Position numbers and translations under genes: made by a program. DNA of 64,000 nucleotides from positions 1-64,000 of the forward strand of contig NZ_JXQV01000030.1 in NCBI RefSeq assembly GCF_000834635.1. The letters run 5' to 3'. Origin of the DNA: Agrobacterium tumefaciens (lineage in GTDB: Bacteria > Pseudomonadota > Alphaproteobacteria > Rhizobiales > Rhizobiaceae). How positions within the stretch are numbered: the first letter of the stretch is position 1; the number at the start of each line of letters is the position of its first letter. This document shows, piece after piece, positions 1-8,278 of this stretch. The notes beneath the pieces were generated by a model that worked only from the letters and a program-made list of their open reading frames with translations, ran no database searches and was not told the origin of the DNA.

Positions 1-270
1 ATACACATCTGACTTTATCACGGTAAGGGAAAAGCTTCCGGCATTTACACTTTGGTCCAAATTGAGACAGGTGTTTCTCATGCGTTGTGTCGATACGAAC
101 AGGTAAGCTATTGTTATTTCATGTACCTATGCGCTGAGTGAATGGCAGATGGTCAAATGCGCCTTGCTTTAGCCGTTTTTTGCAATTGCGTTCGTCACAA
201 TTATTTAATAAATGCATCGCCACTGGGCCGCGGAAAACGCGCAGCCCGAGAGTGACACGCTGGAGTAACC

Positions 271-372
271 ATGGAAGAAACCGCACAGAAATCCTGCTGG
301 GCCGTAACACTACGCGCACTTGCAGGCTTTGCCGCTTTTCTCGCTTTGACATATGTTTTTGGCAGCCCGTAA
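271..372 (+). CDS. Small single-pass membrane peptide, 33 aa (hypothetical)
   Basis: This short reading frame starts with ATG after a purine-rich TGGAGTAACC. It encodes a charged N-terminus (MEETAQKS), then a hydrophobic stretch of about 20 residues rich in Ala, Leu and Phe, and ends in GSP. That is the pattern of a one-helix inner-membrane peptide. A strong intrinsic terminator follows 28 bases after the stop codon, which supports a real short transcription unit ending before sdaA. I do not recognise a family and propose no function. It could still be a chance frame. Confidence 0.45.
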   Translation: MEETAQKSCWAVTLRALAGFAAFLALTYVFGSP

Positions 373-400
373 TAATCTCTCTTAAAGAATTTCAGTTGAA

Positions 401-437
401 CAGCACGGCCTTCATCAAGGCCGTGCTGTTTGCATTT
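401..437 (+). terminator. Intrinsic terminator after the small membrane peptide
   Basis: A perfect 12-bp inverted repeat (CAGCACGGCCTT / AAGGCCGTGCTG) with a 4-base loop at 413-416 is followed by TTTGCATTT. It lies between the 33-aa frame and sdaA, so it should separate the two transcripts. Confidence 0.75.
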
Positions 438-545
438 GTGCTTGGCCCATGTCGCAGTCAGCGCATTCCACGCCTATTTTGTGGTGGCGGATTGTTTCGG
501 TTCGGATAGACTGGATCAATAAGTCTATACATAGGGCAGGTGCAC

Positions 546-1949
546 ATGTTTCTCTCGGTCTTCGACGTTTTCAAGATCGGTATCGGGCCGTCCAGTTCAC
601 ACACCATGGGGCCGATGTCGGCTGCCAACCGTTTTCTGGAAACGGTGCTGTCGGATGAATGGCCGCGCCCATCAGGTGCTGTTGTGTCCGCCATCAAGGT
701 CAGCCTGCACGGCTCCCTGGCCTTTACCGGCATCGGTCATGGCTCCGGTCGCGCCGTTCTGCTGGGCCTGATGGGAGAGCGCCCTGACAGGGTCGATCCA
801 GATGCGATGGATGCCATGATTGCGCAGATCGAGACCACAGGCCGCGTGTCACCAGCCGGTCATCCCTCTTATGTTTTCCGTCCTGCGGAAGATCTAATCT
901 TTGATAAGAAAAACCCGCTGCCCGGCCACGCCAATGGCATGACCTTCTCTGCCTTTGATAAGCAGGGACGCATGCTGCTCAAGCGCATCTATTATTCCGT
1001 CGGCGGCGGCTTTGTGGTGACCGATACCGAGCTTGAGGCCATGCGCCAGCGCGGCAAGACTGTGGATAACGGACCGAAAGTGCCTTATCCTTTCGCCACG
1101 GCCAAGCAGATGCTGGAGATGGCGCAACGTTCGGGACGCACCATCGCGCAAATGAAGCGCGCCAATGAAGAAACGGTCATCAGCCGTGAGGAACTGGACA
1201 GCCGCCTCGACCAGATTTGGGAGGCGATGAATGGCTGTATCGAGCGCGGCCTCAAGGGCGAGGGCATCATGCCGGGCGGCCTGAAGGTCAGGCGCCGGGC
1301 ACGCTCCATTCACGATAAGCTCAATGCCGAATGGAGAAGCAACCGGCTCAATCCGTTGTTAGCGAATGATTGGCTCAGCGTTTACGCCATGGCCGTAAAT
1401 GAAGAGAATGCGTCCGGCGGGCGTGTTGTCACAGCCCCCACCAATGGTGCGGCGGGCGTGGTGCCTGCCACGGTCAAATATTTCCGCCACTTCCATGATG
1501 ACGCGACTGTCGATGATGTCAGGGACTTCCTGCTGACGGCTGCGGCCATTGGCGGTATCATCAAGCACAATGCGTCCATTTCGGGTGCAGAGGTTGGCTG
1601 TCAGGGGGAGGTGGGTTCCGCTGCCGCCATGGCCGCTGCCGGTCTTGCCGCCGTCATGGGGGGGTCTCCGGCGCAGGTCGAAAACGCTGCCGAAATTGCG
1701 CTGGAACATCACCTCGGCATGACCTGCGATCCTATCGCCGGTCTGGTTCAGATCCCCTGCATCGAGCGAAACGCCCTTGGCGCGGTCAAGGCCGTCACGG
1801 CGGCATCTCTGGCCCTGAAAGGTGATGGCGAGCATTTCGTGCCACTGGATGCCTGTATCGAAACCATGCGCCAGACTGGCAACGACATGAGCGAGAAATA
1901 CAAGGAAACGTCGACAGGTGGCCTTGCCGTGAATGTCGTGGAATGTTGA
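546..1949 (+). CDS. sdaA: L-serine dehydratase (L-serine ammonia-lyase), single-chain iron-sulfur type
   Basis: This enzyme deaminates L-serine to pyruvate and ammonia with an oxygen-sensitive [4Fe-4S] cluster in the cytosol. The N-terminal beta domain carries the family signature [10 protein letters not shown] at residues 14-23. The C-terminal alpha domain has three cysteines at about 352, 394 and 405 (in AEVGCQG, MTCDP and IPCIE). Their 42- and 11-residue spacing fits the cluster ligands of characterised single-chain enzymes. At 467 aa it is full length. ATG 546 is preferred because GGCAGG lies 5 bases upstream; an in-frame GTG at 540 is the alternative. It appears to be transcribed alone. 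Confidence 0.95.
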   Translation: MFLSVFDVFKIGIGPSSSHTMGPMSAANRFLETVLSDEWPRPSGAVVSAIKVSLHGSLAFTGIGHGSGRAVLLGLMGERPDRVDPDAMDAMIAQIETTGRVSPAGHPSYVFRPAEDLIFDKKNPLPGHANGMTFSAFDKQGRMLLKRIYYSVGGGFVVTDTELEAMRQRGKTVDNGPKVPYPFATAKQMLEMAQRSGRTIAQMKRANEETVISREELDSRLDQIWEAMNGCIERGLKGEGIMPGGLKVRRRARSIHDKLNAEWRSNRLNPLLANDWLSVYAMAVNEENASGGRVVTAPTNGAAGVVPATVKYFRHFHDDATVDDVRDFLLTAAAIGGIIKHNASISGAEVGCQGEVGSAAAMAAAGLAAVMGGSPAQVENAAEIALEHHLGMTCDPIAGLVQIPCIERNALGAVKAVTAASLALKGDGEHFVPLDACIETMRQTGNDMSEKYKETSTGGLAVNVVEC

Positions 1950-2014
1950 TACGAAGCTGCGCCCTTCGCGCAGTGGTCGCTTGACGGTGCCATAAAAACC
2001 GCATTGATAGCGTC

Positions 2015-2449
2015 ATGGCTCTTCATCTTATCAAGCTTTGCGTCGGTGCCGACTCAATCGACGACCTGCGCCAATGGGTTTCCCACCGCGCGTTGACCGC
2101 AATTGCGGCGGGTCTGGAACCGCACAGTGTCCACACCACCCGCATGTTTCCAAAACGGGTCGAGGAATTGCTGGATGGCGGCTCGCTCTATTGGGTCATC
2201 AAGGGGCAGGTCCAGGCACGTCAGATGTTGCTGGACATCCGCTCCTTCAAGGGAGAGGACGGGATCACTCGCTGCGATCTGATCCTCGGGCCAGAGGTCA
2301 TCGAAACCTCACCAGCGCCCAAAAGGCCGTTTCAGGGCTGGCGTTATCTCAAAGCCGAGGAAGCGCCGCGCGATCTGGGCGGGGCTGGCCTGTCTGAAGA
2401 TATGCCGTCCGATCTTCGTCGTGAGCTTGCCGAGCTCGGCCTTCTGTAA
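2015..2449 (+). CDS. DUF1489 family protein
   Basis: A 144-aa cytosolic protein opening with MALHLIKLCVGADSIDDL, the characteristic start of the alphaproteobacterial DUF1489 family. Also typical are the central MFPKRVEELLDGGSLYWVIKG block and the C-terminal PKRPFQGWRYL. There is no signal peptide or membrane segment. The family's molecular function is unknown to me. It lies 65 bp downstream of sdaA on the same strand, so co-transcription is possible, and a hairpin follows the stop codon. Family assignment is firm; role is not. Confidence 0.85.
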   Translation: MALHLIKLCVGADSIDDLRQWVSHRALTAIAAGLEPHSVHTTRMFPKRVEELLDGGSLYWVIKGQVQARQMLLDIRSFKGEDGITRCDLILGPEVIETSPAPKRPFQGWRYLKAEEAPRDLGGAGLSEDMPSDLRRELAELGLL

Positions 2450-2461
2450 TAGTGAAAAGAA

Positions 2462-2493
2462 AGAGCCGGTTCCGGGGCAACAGAACCGGCTCT
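2462..2493. terminator. Bidirectional hairpin between convergent genes
   Basis: An 11-bp perfect inverted repeat (AGAGCCGGTTC / GAACCGGCTCT) with a 10-base loop sits between the convergent DUF1489 and cysteine-proteinase genes. Read on the minus strand it is followed by the T-rich TTTCTTTTCAC, so it most probably terminates the minus-strand gene. It may serve both. Confidence 0.55.
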
Positions 2494-2575
2494 AGGCACG
2501 GTCTCGTCAACGGGGGTGACTTGACCGAGCCCACTCATGCGACGAGAGGGCGCCATAGCACCCCGCTCGCTTCAT

Positions 2576-3184
2576 TCATTTGATGCCAGCAACTGCATTC
2601 ACAGCGCGGCCATCCTGAATTTTTACCCACCGACCAGCATTGGTAGAGTCCTGGCGCTTGAGATAGGTATATTCCGTCTCAGACCACTCCATCACCTTGT
2701 TGCGCAGATTGTCGAGAACGAAGTCGCCCCGGTCGGTGCGCACTGTCAGCACCGCATGGCCGGAACCGTTCGGCTGCAGCACGACGGTAATCAGCAGGTC
2801 GGAAGCAGAGATGCCTTTGCCCATCAGCATCTTCCGCTTCAAAAGCACGTAGTCTTCACAGTCGCCAACCGTGGTCGGGTAAGCCCAGCGTTCTTCAACG
2901 CCGTAGATCTCCAAATCCGTCATCGGCGTGATTGTGGTGTTGACGGTATAGTTGACGTCGAGGATAGCCTTCCAGCTTTCTTCCGTCAGCTTGAGCGGGC
3001 CCCTGTCTGCCGAGGTCGACTGACATTCGCTCTGGTAAGTCTGGCAGAATTCATAGTGGCCAATTGGCGGATTGGCTTTGCCCATAACGCGCATGGCAGC
3101 GGCTGGCGATGCGTGCGCCTGTGTGGCGAATGCACCTGCGATCATAGCTGCGATCAAAATTCCGAAACGGCTGATTTTTTTCAT
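2576..3184 (-). CDS. Secreted transglutaminase-like cysteine proteinase (BTLCP/DUF920 family)
   Basis: A 202-aa exported protein. Residues 1 to about 25 form a signal peptide ending in THAxAS-like small residues. The mature part has the papain/transglutaminase-like triad in its usual order: Cys109 in VGDCEDYVLLKR, His143 in GSGHAVLTV and Asp158 in FVLDNL. In gammaproteobacteria the family includes LapG, the periplasmic protease that cuts the adhesin LapA. No LapD partner or adhesin is visible here, so the substrate is unknown. The start is supported by GGGAGAC upstream. It is likely monocistronic. Confidence 0.85.
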   Translation of the reverse strand: MKKISRFGILIAAMIAGAFATQAHASPAAAMRVMGKANPPIGHYEFCQTYQSECQSTSADRGPLKLTEESWKAILDVNYTVNTTITPMTDLEIYGVEERWAYPTTVGDCEDYVLLKRKMLMGKGISASDLLITVVLQPNGSGHAVLTVRTDRGDFVLDNLRNKVMEWSETEYTYLKRQDSTNAGRWVKIQDGRAVNAVAGIK

Positions 3185-3664
3185 TTCTTGTCTCCCCGTT
3201 GTGAGGAGAACAATGCCAGCTATATTTTGATTGGCTGCAAATAACGGTGCTCAAATTCGACGCTATATTTAGGAAAAGCTGATCTTTATTTGATTTATAT
3301 TTGAGGAAAATTTGATTAAAATTGTTCCGATCGGCTTAGTTTTTGAGTCCGGAATCGAATGTAATCTATTGAAATATATGGGTATGTTTGGTTTTCTGGT
3401 TAATCGCTCAACGCGCCCGTTGGCGGTCATCGCAAATCTAAACTATTTCGTTACTATAGCTGAGTACTTGAGAGGGTGGTTTTCAGCCCTAAAACGTCCA
3501 TTTCAGCCCCAGATTTTCATTGAAAATTGTCGTTTTCGCTTCATTTTCTGGCCAATAGTTGTGCCGATATCGGATTATTTTCGCTGGCTGTGTCGATTTT
3601 CGCAAGTTCTCGGCCTTTATCGCGCTCTTTGAAGGCCAGTCTGTCTCATCTGTTGGCACAAAAA
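3185..3664. other. AT-rich intergenic stretch without a convincing gene
   Basis: About 480 bases lie between the start of the cysteine-proteinase gene and the terminator of the PilZ gene. They are clearly more AT-rich than the neighbours. One open frame on the plus strand (3312-3632, 106 codons) lacks a ribosome-binding site and has unusual residue content, so I do not call it. The first part probably holds the promoter of the minus-strand proteinase gene. An imperfect direct repeat (TTTCAGCCC) occurs near 3481 and 3502. Confidence 0.5.
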
Positions 3665-3692
3665 AACCGGCTGACGCGAGGCGTAGCCGGTT
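3665..3692 (-). terminator. Intrinsic terminator of the PilZ gene
   Basis: On the minus strand an 8-bp stem (AACCGGCT / AGCCGGTT) with a 12-base loop is followed by a run of T residues (TTTTTTTGTG). It lies 25 bases past the PilZ stop codon. Confidence 0.75.
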
Positions 3693-3716
3693 GATGGGAT
3701 CGGTTCGAAAGCGTGC

Positions 3717-4328
3717 TTAGAGAAATTCGATCAGCGCATCGCGGGACTGGACGGCATCGAACTCGATTGCGACACCTTCCATGAAATGACGCACGATACG
3801 GCCGCCCATGTTGCCGAGCCGGACATTGGTGCCCATCTGTGGCCGCACGTCGGTTTCCACGGCAGCGCCCGAAAGCGAAAGGTCGATGATGCGGCAAGCT
3901 GCGATCGTGCCATCGTTCAACATCAGGTCCGCACGCGGGTTGCGGGGTGTCAAACGGTCATGGCGTCGGTCTTCCGGTAGGCCCAGTGCGTGGCGCTTGG
4001 CAATCCATGCCAGCTGTGCCGCCAGCTTCTCGCGTTTGCGCTCGGTGCCCATGATGGCGATTGTAAAGCCATCCGCCGTCAGCGCCTTGACGATGCCTTC
4101 GATGCGACCGATGTGCTGAAGGTAGGCGATAATTCTGTCGCCGTTTCTGGGGCGCACAAAACAGGTAATGCGCGCTGTCTCAGCGGTCATCTCATGGGCG
4201 GTGCAATCGAACTCGTCCTGAGAAGGCACCATCAACCGTCCTGTCAGCGCAACAGGAAGCACTTCTGCGGAGGGCGTCTCCACAGAGCGGGCTGCAAATG
4301 CGACGGTGGTTGAGCGAGATGAGAACAT
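3717..4328 (-). CDS. PilZ domain protein, probable cyclic-di-GMP receptor
   Basis: About 203 aa and cytosolic. The C-terminal half has the PilZ signature: an Arg-rich RRHDRLTPRNPRADL segment, then DLSLSGAAVE (the D/NxSxxG motif), together expected to bind cyclic di-GMP. The N-terminal half has a second, more degenerate PilZ-like barrel without the Arg motif, giving a tandem arrangement common in rhizobia. The start is uncertain: ATG 4328 or an in-frame GTG at 4337. It lies 92 bp downstream of the PAS gene on the same strand and may share its transcript. The output process is unknown. Confidence 0.8.
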   Translation of the reverse strand: MFSSRSTTVAFAARSVETPSAEVLPVALTGRLMVPSQDEFDCTAHEMTAETARITCFVRPRNGDRIIAYLQHIGRIEGIVKALTADGFTIAIMGTERKREKLAAQLAWIAKRHALGLPEDRRHDRLTPRNPRADLMLNDGTIAACRIIDLSLSGAAVETDVRPQMGTNVRLGNMGGRIVRHFMEGVAIEFDAVQSRDALIEFL

Positions 4329-4420
4329 GTGAGGCACGGCATTGAGGAATGATCGCCCTTAATACCAGTTGCCGAGTTAACAGAAGGTTCTGCTTCCGAC
4401 CGTAACTATTTGCAAATTTC

Positions 4421-4978
4421 TCATAAAGAGACGGATCGGTTGATGGCGTAGCCAAAGTCCGACCGTTGCGCCATTAATTGCGATGATGAAACGTCCAGCA
4501 ATCGGCTTTTCGTCAGTGACAATGGCTTGAAGGATTGTCCAAAATCCCCCAGCGGCGGTTCTGAAATCAGGCAGCCCAGCAGCCGGGCCGGGAAGTATGG
4601 CTCCACCGCCAGCGGCAGAAGCAGCATTTCAAAGCCCCGCACCGCCAAACCGGTCACGGTCTCTGACAGGATATCGAAAACGACAGGTCGCTGATGCTGA
4701 AGCACGCCGTTGGCGATGCGGCAGGCATCATGTGCCGCATCCGGTTGCCATATGCCCGAAAATGGCGTGTCGCTCAGTTCCCGGCCGAACAGATTGTACA
4801 GGCGCGTGCCCGTTAAGCGAAACACCGGCGCAGCATCGGCGGTTTCTGTCAGCACGAAGAGGTCCGGCAACAGATGGCGAATAGGCGCGGGGTCGATCTC
4901 GCTGCGCAGAGGTGCCGCGCGATCACCGCGCAGTTCATCCCAATAGGCAAAGATATCAAGGCTTGCATTTGTCTTCAT
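4421..4978 (-). CDS. PAS domain-containing protein (PAS_5 family)
   Basis: A 185-aa protein that is almost entirely one PAS fold. The run FAYWDELRGDRAAPLRSEIDP and LLPDLFVLTE near the start, then GTRLYNLFGREL and LLPLAVE, is typical of the PAS_5 (DUF1457) proteins frequent in Rhizobiales. There is no attached kinase, GGDEF or DNA-binding domain, so it is probably a stand-alone sensor or adaptor. GGAGAC precedes the ATG. It is upstream of and on the same strand as the PilZ gene, hinting at a joint signalling role. The ligand is unknown. Confidence 0.8.
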   Translation of the reverse strand: MKTNASLDIFAYWDELRGDRAAPLRSEIDPAPIRHLLPDLFVLTETADAAPVFRLTGTRLYNLFGRELSDTPFSGIWQPDAAHDACRIANGVLQHQRPVVFDILSETVTGLAVRGFEMLLLPLAVEPYFPARLLGCLISEPPLGDFGQSFKPLSLTKSRLLDVSSSQLMAQRSDFGYAINRSVSL

Positions 4979-5210
4979 GACACGGTCTCCAGGCCGCGGG
5001 GCACATGTCTCGTTTTGAGACGCATACCGCCTTCATTTGCGGTGCTGGAGATGGTGAAGCGAATTCCATGCCACGCGTGTGGCTATCACAATCCGCGAGG
5101 TCGCTGATAGTTGCAGACACCGCCCCACGGCGATGCTTCTTTTTCTCTAAACCTTCCTATATTGCTGCATAAGAGATCACACAGAACACGACGCGAAGGA
5201 AGACGGCCTG

Positions 5211-5969
5211 ATGACGCATAATGAAGGTGGAATGCCGGAAGCGGACGAGACGGCACAGAGCGGCACACCGCCCAAAGCCCCGGTTTTCAACCTGCCCGGC
5301 GCGCTTGTTGCTATTATGGCTGTGCTGATCGTGGTCCATCTCGTCTCGTTCTATGTGCTGTCTGAAGACGGATATGGCTGGTTCATTTTCACCTTCGGCT
5401 TCATTCCCCTGCGCTACGCCACGGAACTCTCCCTACAGGGACTGGAATGGCTCTGGACACCGATTACCTATTCATTTTTGCATGGTGGCATCGAGCATAT
5501 CCTTTTCAACGGTCTATGGCTCATGGCGTTTGGTGCCCCGGTCCTGCGCCGTATCGGCACAGCCCGTTTCATTCTGCTCTGGTGCATATCCGCAGCTGTT
5601 TCCGCCTTCGGCCACGCATTTCTGCATCGGGGTGATGTCACTGTGCTCATCGGGGCGTCCGGCGTGGTTTCGGCGTTGATGGGGGCCGCCTGCCGCTTTG
5701 TCTTTCCGGCCAATGGCGGGCGCTACCACCCGGCCATCGGGCATCGTTTGCCGCGCCAAAGCATCCTGCAGGCCCTGTCCAACCGCACGGTTCTCATCTT
5801 TACGCTCATGTGGCTGTTCGGCAATGTGCTGATTGCTGTCGGCATTCCCTTGATGGGAGATGCTGGCGGAGAAGTTGCATGGGATGCGCATATTTTCGGC
5901 TTCCTGCTGGGCTTCCTGTTCTTTGCCCTGTTTGATCGAAAGCCCGTCATTCGCCACGATTTGCCCTGA
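5211..5969 (+). CDS. Rhomboid family intramembrane serine protease
   Basis: A 252-aa integral membrane protein of about six helices that cuts substrates within the membrane. The key features are present: HGGIEHILFN (residues 91-100) supplying the conserved His and Asn, the nucleophile Ser150 in GASGVVSA, and catalytic His227 in AWDAHIFGFLLG. The hydrophilic N-terminus of about 25 residues is cytosolic. AAGGAAG precedes ATG 5211; ATG 5232 is possible. It stands alone between divergent and same-strand unrelated genes. No substrate can be inferred. Confidence 0.9.
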   Translation: MTHNEGGMPEADETAQSGTPPKAPVFNLPGALVAIMAVLIVVHLVSFYVLSEDGYGWFIFTFGFIPLRYATELSLQGLEWLWTPITYSFLHGGIEHILFNGLWLMAFGAPVLRRIGTARFILLWCISAAVSAFGHAFLHRGDVTVLIGASGVVSALMGAACRFVFPANGGRYHPAIGHRLPRQSILQALSNRTVLIFTLMWLFGNVLIAVGIPLMGDAGGEVAWDAHIFGFLLGFLFFALFDRKPVIRHDLP

Positions 5970-6117
5970 GACATACAATCGATTGATATGTTTCCGCCTC
6001 GTTAAACATATTGCTTTCCGTGGTGTGCTGGCGCACCATCGACGTCCAGCTTGACCGTGCGCTTGTGGAGGAGACGCACCGCGCGGTTATGAAAGCCGTT
6101 TGGACAAGGAGGGAAAT

Positions 6118-6552
6118 ATGCCTGTATTCGTGAAAGAACTTCTCGATTTGAAGGGCCGTAACGTCGTTACCGTCAGGCCTGATATGTCGTTGGGCGATGC
6201 GGCCATCACGTTGAATGAGCATCGCATCGGTGCCGTCGTGGTCACGGATGAGAAGGGCGCCATCCTTGGCATCTTTACGGAACGAGACATGGTCAAGGCC
6301 ATTGCCACACAGGCGTCAGACGCACTCCAGTCACCGGTCTCCACTGTCATGACGAAGAACGTGACGCGCTGTCATGAGGGGTCAACCTCCGATGATGTCA
6401 TGGAGCTCATGACCGGTGGTCGCTTCCGCCATGTTCCCGTCGAAGCCAATGGCCAGCTGGTCGGCATCATCTCGATTGGTGACGTGGTCAAAGCCCGCAT
6501 GAGCGAGATCGAAGCGGAAGCCGAGCATATCAAGGCTTATATCGCCGGATAG
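6118..6552 (+). CDS. CBS domain pair protein
   Basis: A 144-aa soluble protein made of two CBS motifs. The first covers about residues 14-65 (VRPDMSLGDAAITLNEHRIGAVVV then GIFTERDMVKAI). The second covers about 78-130 (TRCHEGSTSDDVMELMTGGRFRHVPV then GIISIGDVVKARM). Such tandem pairs usually bind adenine nucleotides and regulate partner proteins or signal energy state. There is no fused enzyme domain. An excellent ribosome-binding site (AAGGAGGG) precedes ATG 6118. It faces the patatin gene tail-to-tail with 25 bp between them. The target is unknown. Confidence 0.88.
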   Translation: MPVFVKELLDLKGRNVVTVRPDMSLGDAAITLNEHRIGAVVVTDEKGAILGIFTERDMVKAIATQASDALQSPVSTVMTKNVTRCHEGSTSDDVMELMTGGRFRHVPVEANGQLVGIISIGDVVKARMSEIEAEAEHIKAYIAG

Positions 6553-6577
6553 TGCAGGGGGCATCTGCCCCCAACCA

Positions 6578-7531
6578 TCAACGCTGGAAGACCTGCTGCA
6601 TGCGTTGCAGTTCCGGTATGCGTGCGCGCGCTTCTTCATATCCACGGTCAATGGATTCCGCCGCCCGATGAAATTCCGAAAGGCCAATCGTGTTGATGCG
6701 CGGGTGCAGCGTCAGGTCCGGCGGATCGCCAGCCAGACGTGACCGGGAAATCCGATCCTGAATGATGTTGAAGGCCTGAACCATAACACCCGGCAAGCCG
6801 ACAGATGGTCGCTCGGTCGATTGTTTGGCTTCAGGGTCAGCATTGCTGGGTCCGGCGCTGTGCTTGACCACCGCTGAGCGGCCGAAGATGTCATAGTTCA
6901 GGTTCACCGCAACGACCAGATTTTGCTCGTAGGCACGGCAGACGGAAACCGGCACAGGGTTGACCAGCGCGCCATCGATCAGCGTGCGGCCATTGCAGCG
7001 CACCGGCTCGAAAATACCGGGCAGGGCGTAGGATGCGCGCAGCGCTGTGATCAGATTGCCCTGATGGATCCACACTTCGTGGCCGGTCTTCAGTTCCGTC
7101 GCCACCGCGATGAACGGGTGTTCGAGATCCTCAATGTTGAGGCCGACGAGATGTTCCTGCATGCGCTTGGTCAGCCGCATGCCGCCAAACAGGCCGCCGC
7201 CGCCAATGGTCAGGTCCAGCAGTCCGGCAATCCGGCGCACCGTGAGAGACCGGGCGAAATCTTCGAGTTCGTCGAGCTTGCCGGCCAGATAGCAGCCACC
7301 GACCAGAGCGCCGATGGATGTGCCGGCAATCATGCCGATCTGTACGCCCGCTTCATCCAGCGCCCGCAACACGCCAATATGCGCCCAGCCACGTGCAGCG
7401 CCGCCACCCAAGGCCAGCGCAATTCGGTTCGTCGGAGTTTTACGCAGGGTAGGCGTTGGCGCTTGCTGCTCGACCTTGTCCAAAGCCGCCATTGCGGCTG
7501 CATTTTCGCGGTTCAGACCCCAACCCAACAT
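6578..7531 (-). CDS. Patatin-like phospholipase (RssA-type)
   Basis: A 317-aa serine acyl hydrolase. The glycine-rich oxyanion loop is LGGGAARGWAH (41-51). The nucleophile elbow is GTSIG with Ser72, and the second catalytic residue is Asp186 in LIDGALVNPVP, giving the patatin Ser-Asp dyad. A 30-residue hydrophilic leader precedes the domain, with no clear signal peptide, so a cytosolic or membrane-peripheral location is likely. Bacterial members hydrolyse phospholipids or lysophospholipids. The substrate here is not known. It is transcribed alone towards the CBS gene. Confidence 0.88.
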   Translation of the reverse strand: MLGWGLNRENAAAMAALDKVEQQAPTPTLRKTPTNRIALALGGGAARGWAHIGVLRALDEAGVQIGMIAGTSIGALVGGCYLAGKLDELEDFARSLTVRRIAGLLDLTIGGGGLFGGMRLTKRMQEHLVGLNIEDLEHPFIAVATELKTGHEVWIHQGNLITALRASYALPGIFEPVRCNGRTLIDGALVNPVPVSVCRAYEQNLVVAVNLNYDIFGRSAVVKHSAGPSNADPEAKQSTERPSVGLPGVMVQAFNIIQDRISRSRLAGDPPDLTLHPRINTIGLSEFHRAAESIDRGYEEARARIPELQRMQQVFQR

Positions 7532-7651
7532 CCACTAAACTCCCACGCCAGAGGCACCCGGCTACCAGTCTACTGCGCCAACTCCTATAATTCTCGTAAC
7601 AAAAGCAAGGAAAGGCGAAAGAAATAAGGCTCGCCTTATCTCCGCTTCGCG

Positions 7652-8221
7652 TCAGAGGAGTTGCAGAATATCGGCGTACATTCTTTCCCATTCTTCCTCT
7701 GTCAGCTGACAGAAGCCGAAATAGCGAAGCGTGAACGCGCCTTCAATGGCAAGGAAGGCGAGCCGCGCATTGCCGCTTTTATCGCAGTGCGACTCAATCT
7801 GGCTTAGGCGATTGCGGTACCATTGCCGTGTCGGCTCCAGATGTTCTGGAGATTGCACCAGCGAAGCCAACATCGCCGCAGCCTTGCTGTTATCCGCATG
7901 GCCGGATTTGAAGGTAATGTCAGCATGGGCGCGCAGAAACTGCGTCACTGTCGGGTTCTCCCCGGCAATCGCGGTAACCTGCTGATCGTAAGACGTGTTC
8001 CAGCGCTCAAACAGGGCATGGATCAGCGCCTCTTTCGTCCCGAAGGCATATTGCACGCCACCCTTGGTGATGCCCAATCGCTTGGCGAGCGCATCGATGG
8101 TCAGGGCAGACGCCCCATCCTGCGCGATGATCGTCTCCGCCTCATCAAGTAGTTGCTGCCTGTCAATTTTACGTGGCCGCCCAAGTTTTCCAGAATTTGG
8201 ACTCGATTTTTTATTTTCCAT
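7652..8221 (-). CDS. TetR family transcriptional repressor of the adjacent efflux gene
   Basis: About 189 aa. After a short basic leader (MENKKSSPNSGKLGRPRKID), the helix-turn-helix lies at about residues 22-68 (LLDEAETIIAQDGASALTI ... RLGITKGGVQYAFGTKEALI). A variable ligand domain follows. The longer frame back to 8293 has no Shine-Dalgarno, whereas ATG 8221 gives the family N-terminus. It is divergent from the MFS transporter with 57 bp between starts, the classic layout of a local drug-responsive repressor. The palindrome over its start codon is a likely operator. Confidence 0.88.
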   Translation of the reverse strand: MENKKSSPNSGKLGRPRKIDRQQLLDEAETIIAQDGASALTIDALAKRLGITKGGVQYAFGTKEALIHALFERWNTSYDQQVTAIAGENPTVTQFLRAHADITFKSGHADNSKAAAMLASLVQSPEHLEPTRQWYRNRLSQIESHCDKSGNARLAFLAIEGAFTLRYFGFCQLTEEEWERMYADILQLL

Positions 8222-8228
8222 ACGTATG
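8219..8228. promoter_or_regulatory. Palindrome in the TetR/MFS divergent promoter (candidate operator)
   Basis: CATACGTATG is a perfect 10-bp palindrome that includes the start codon of the TetR gene and lies 51 bp before the MFS start. Its position in a 57-bp shared intergenic space suits a site at which the repressor controls both genes. This is inferred from symmetry and location only. Confidence 0.45.
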
Positions 8229-8278
8229 TATTTAAAATAAGTCTGCGCATTGGTCAATATGGAATTCTGGAGAAGAAA

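Noticed and set aside
3312-3632. 106-codon open frame on the plus strand in AT-rich DNA
   Set aside because: No ribosome-binding site, no recognisable domain, odd residue content (many Phe, Ile, Arg). Most likely chance in an AT-rich gap.
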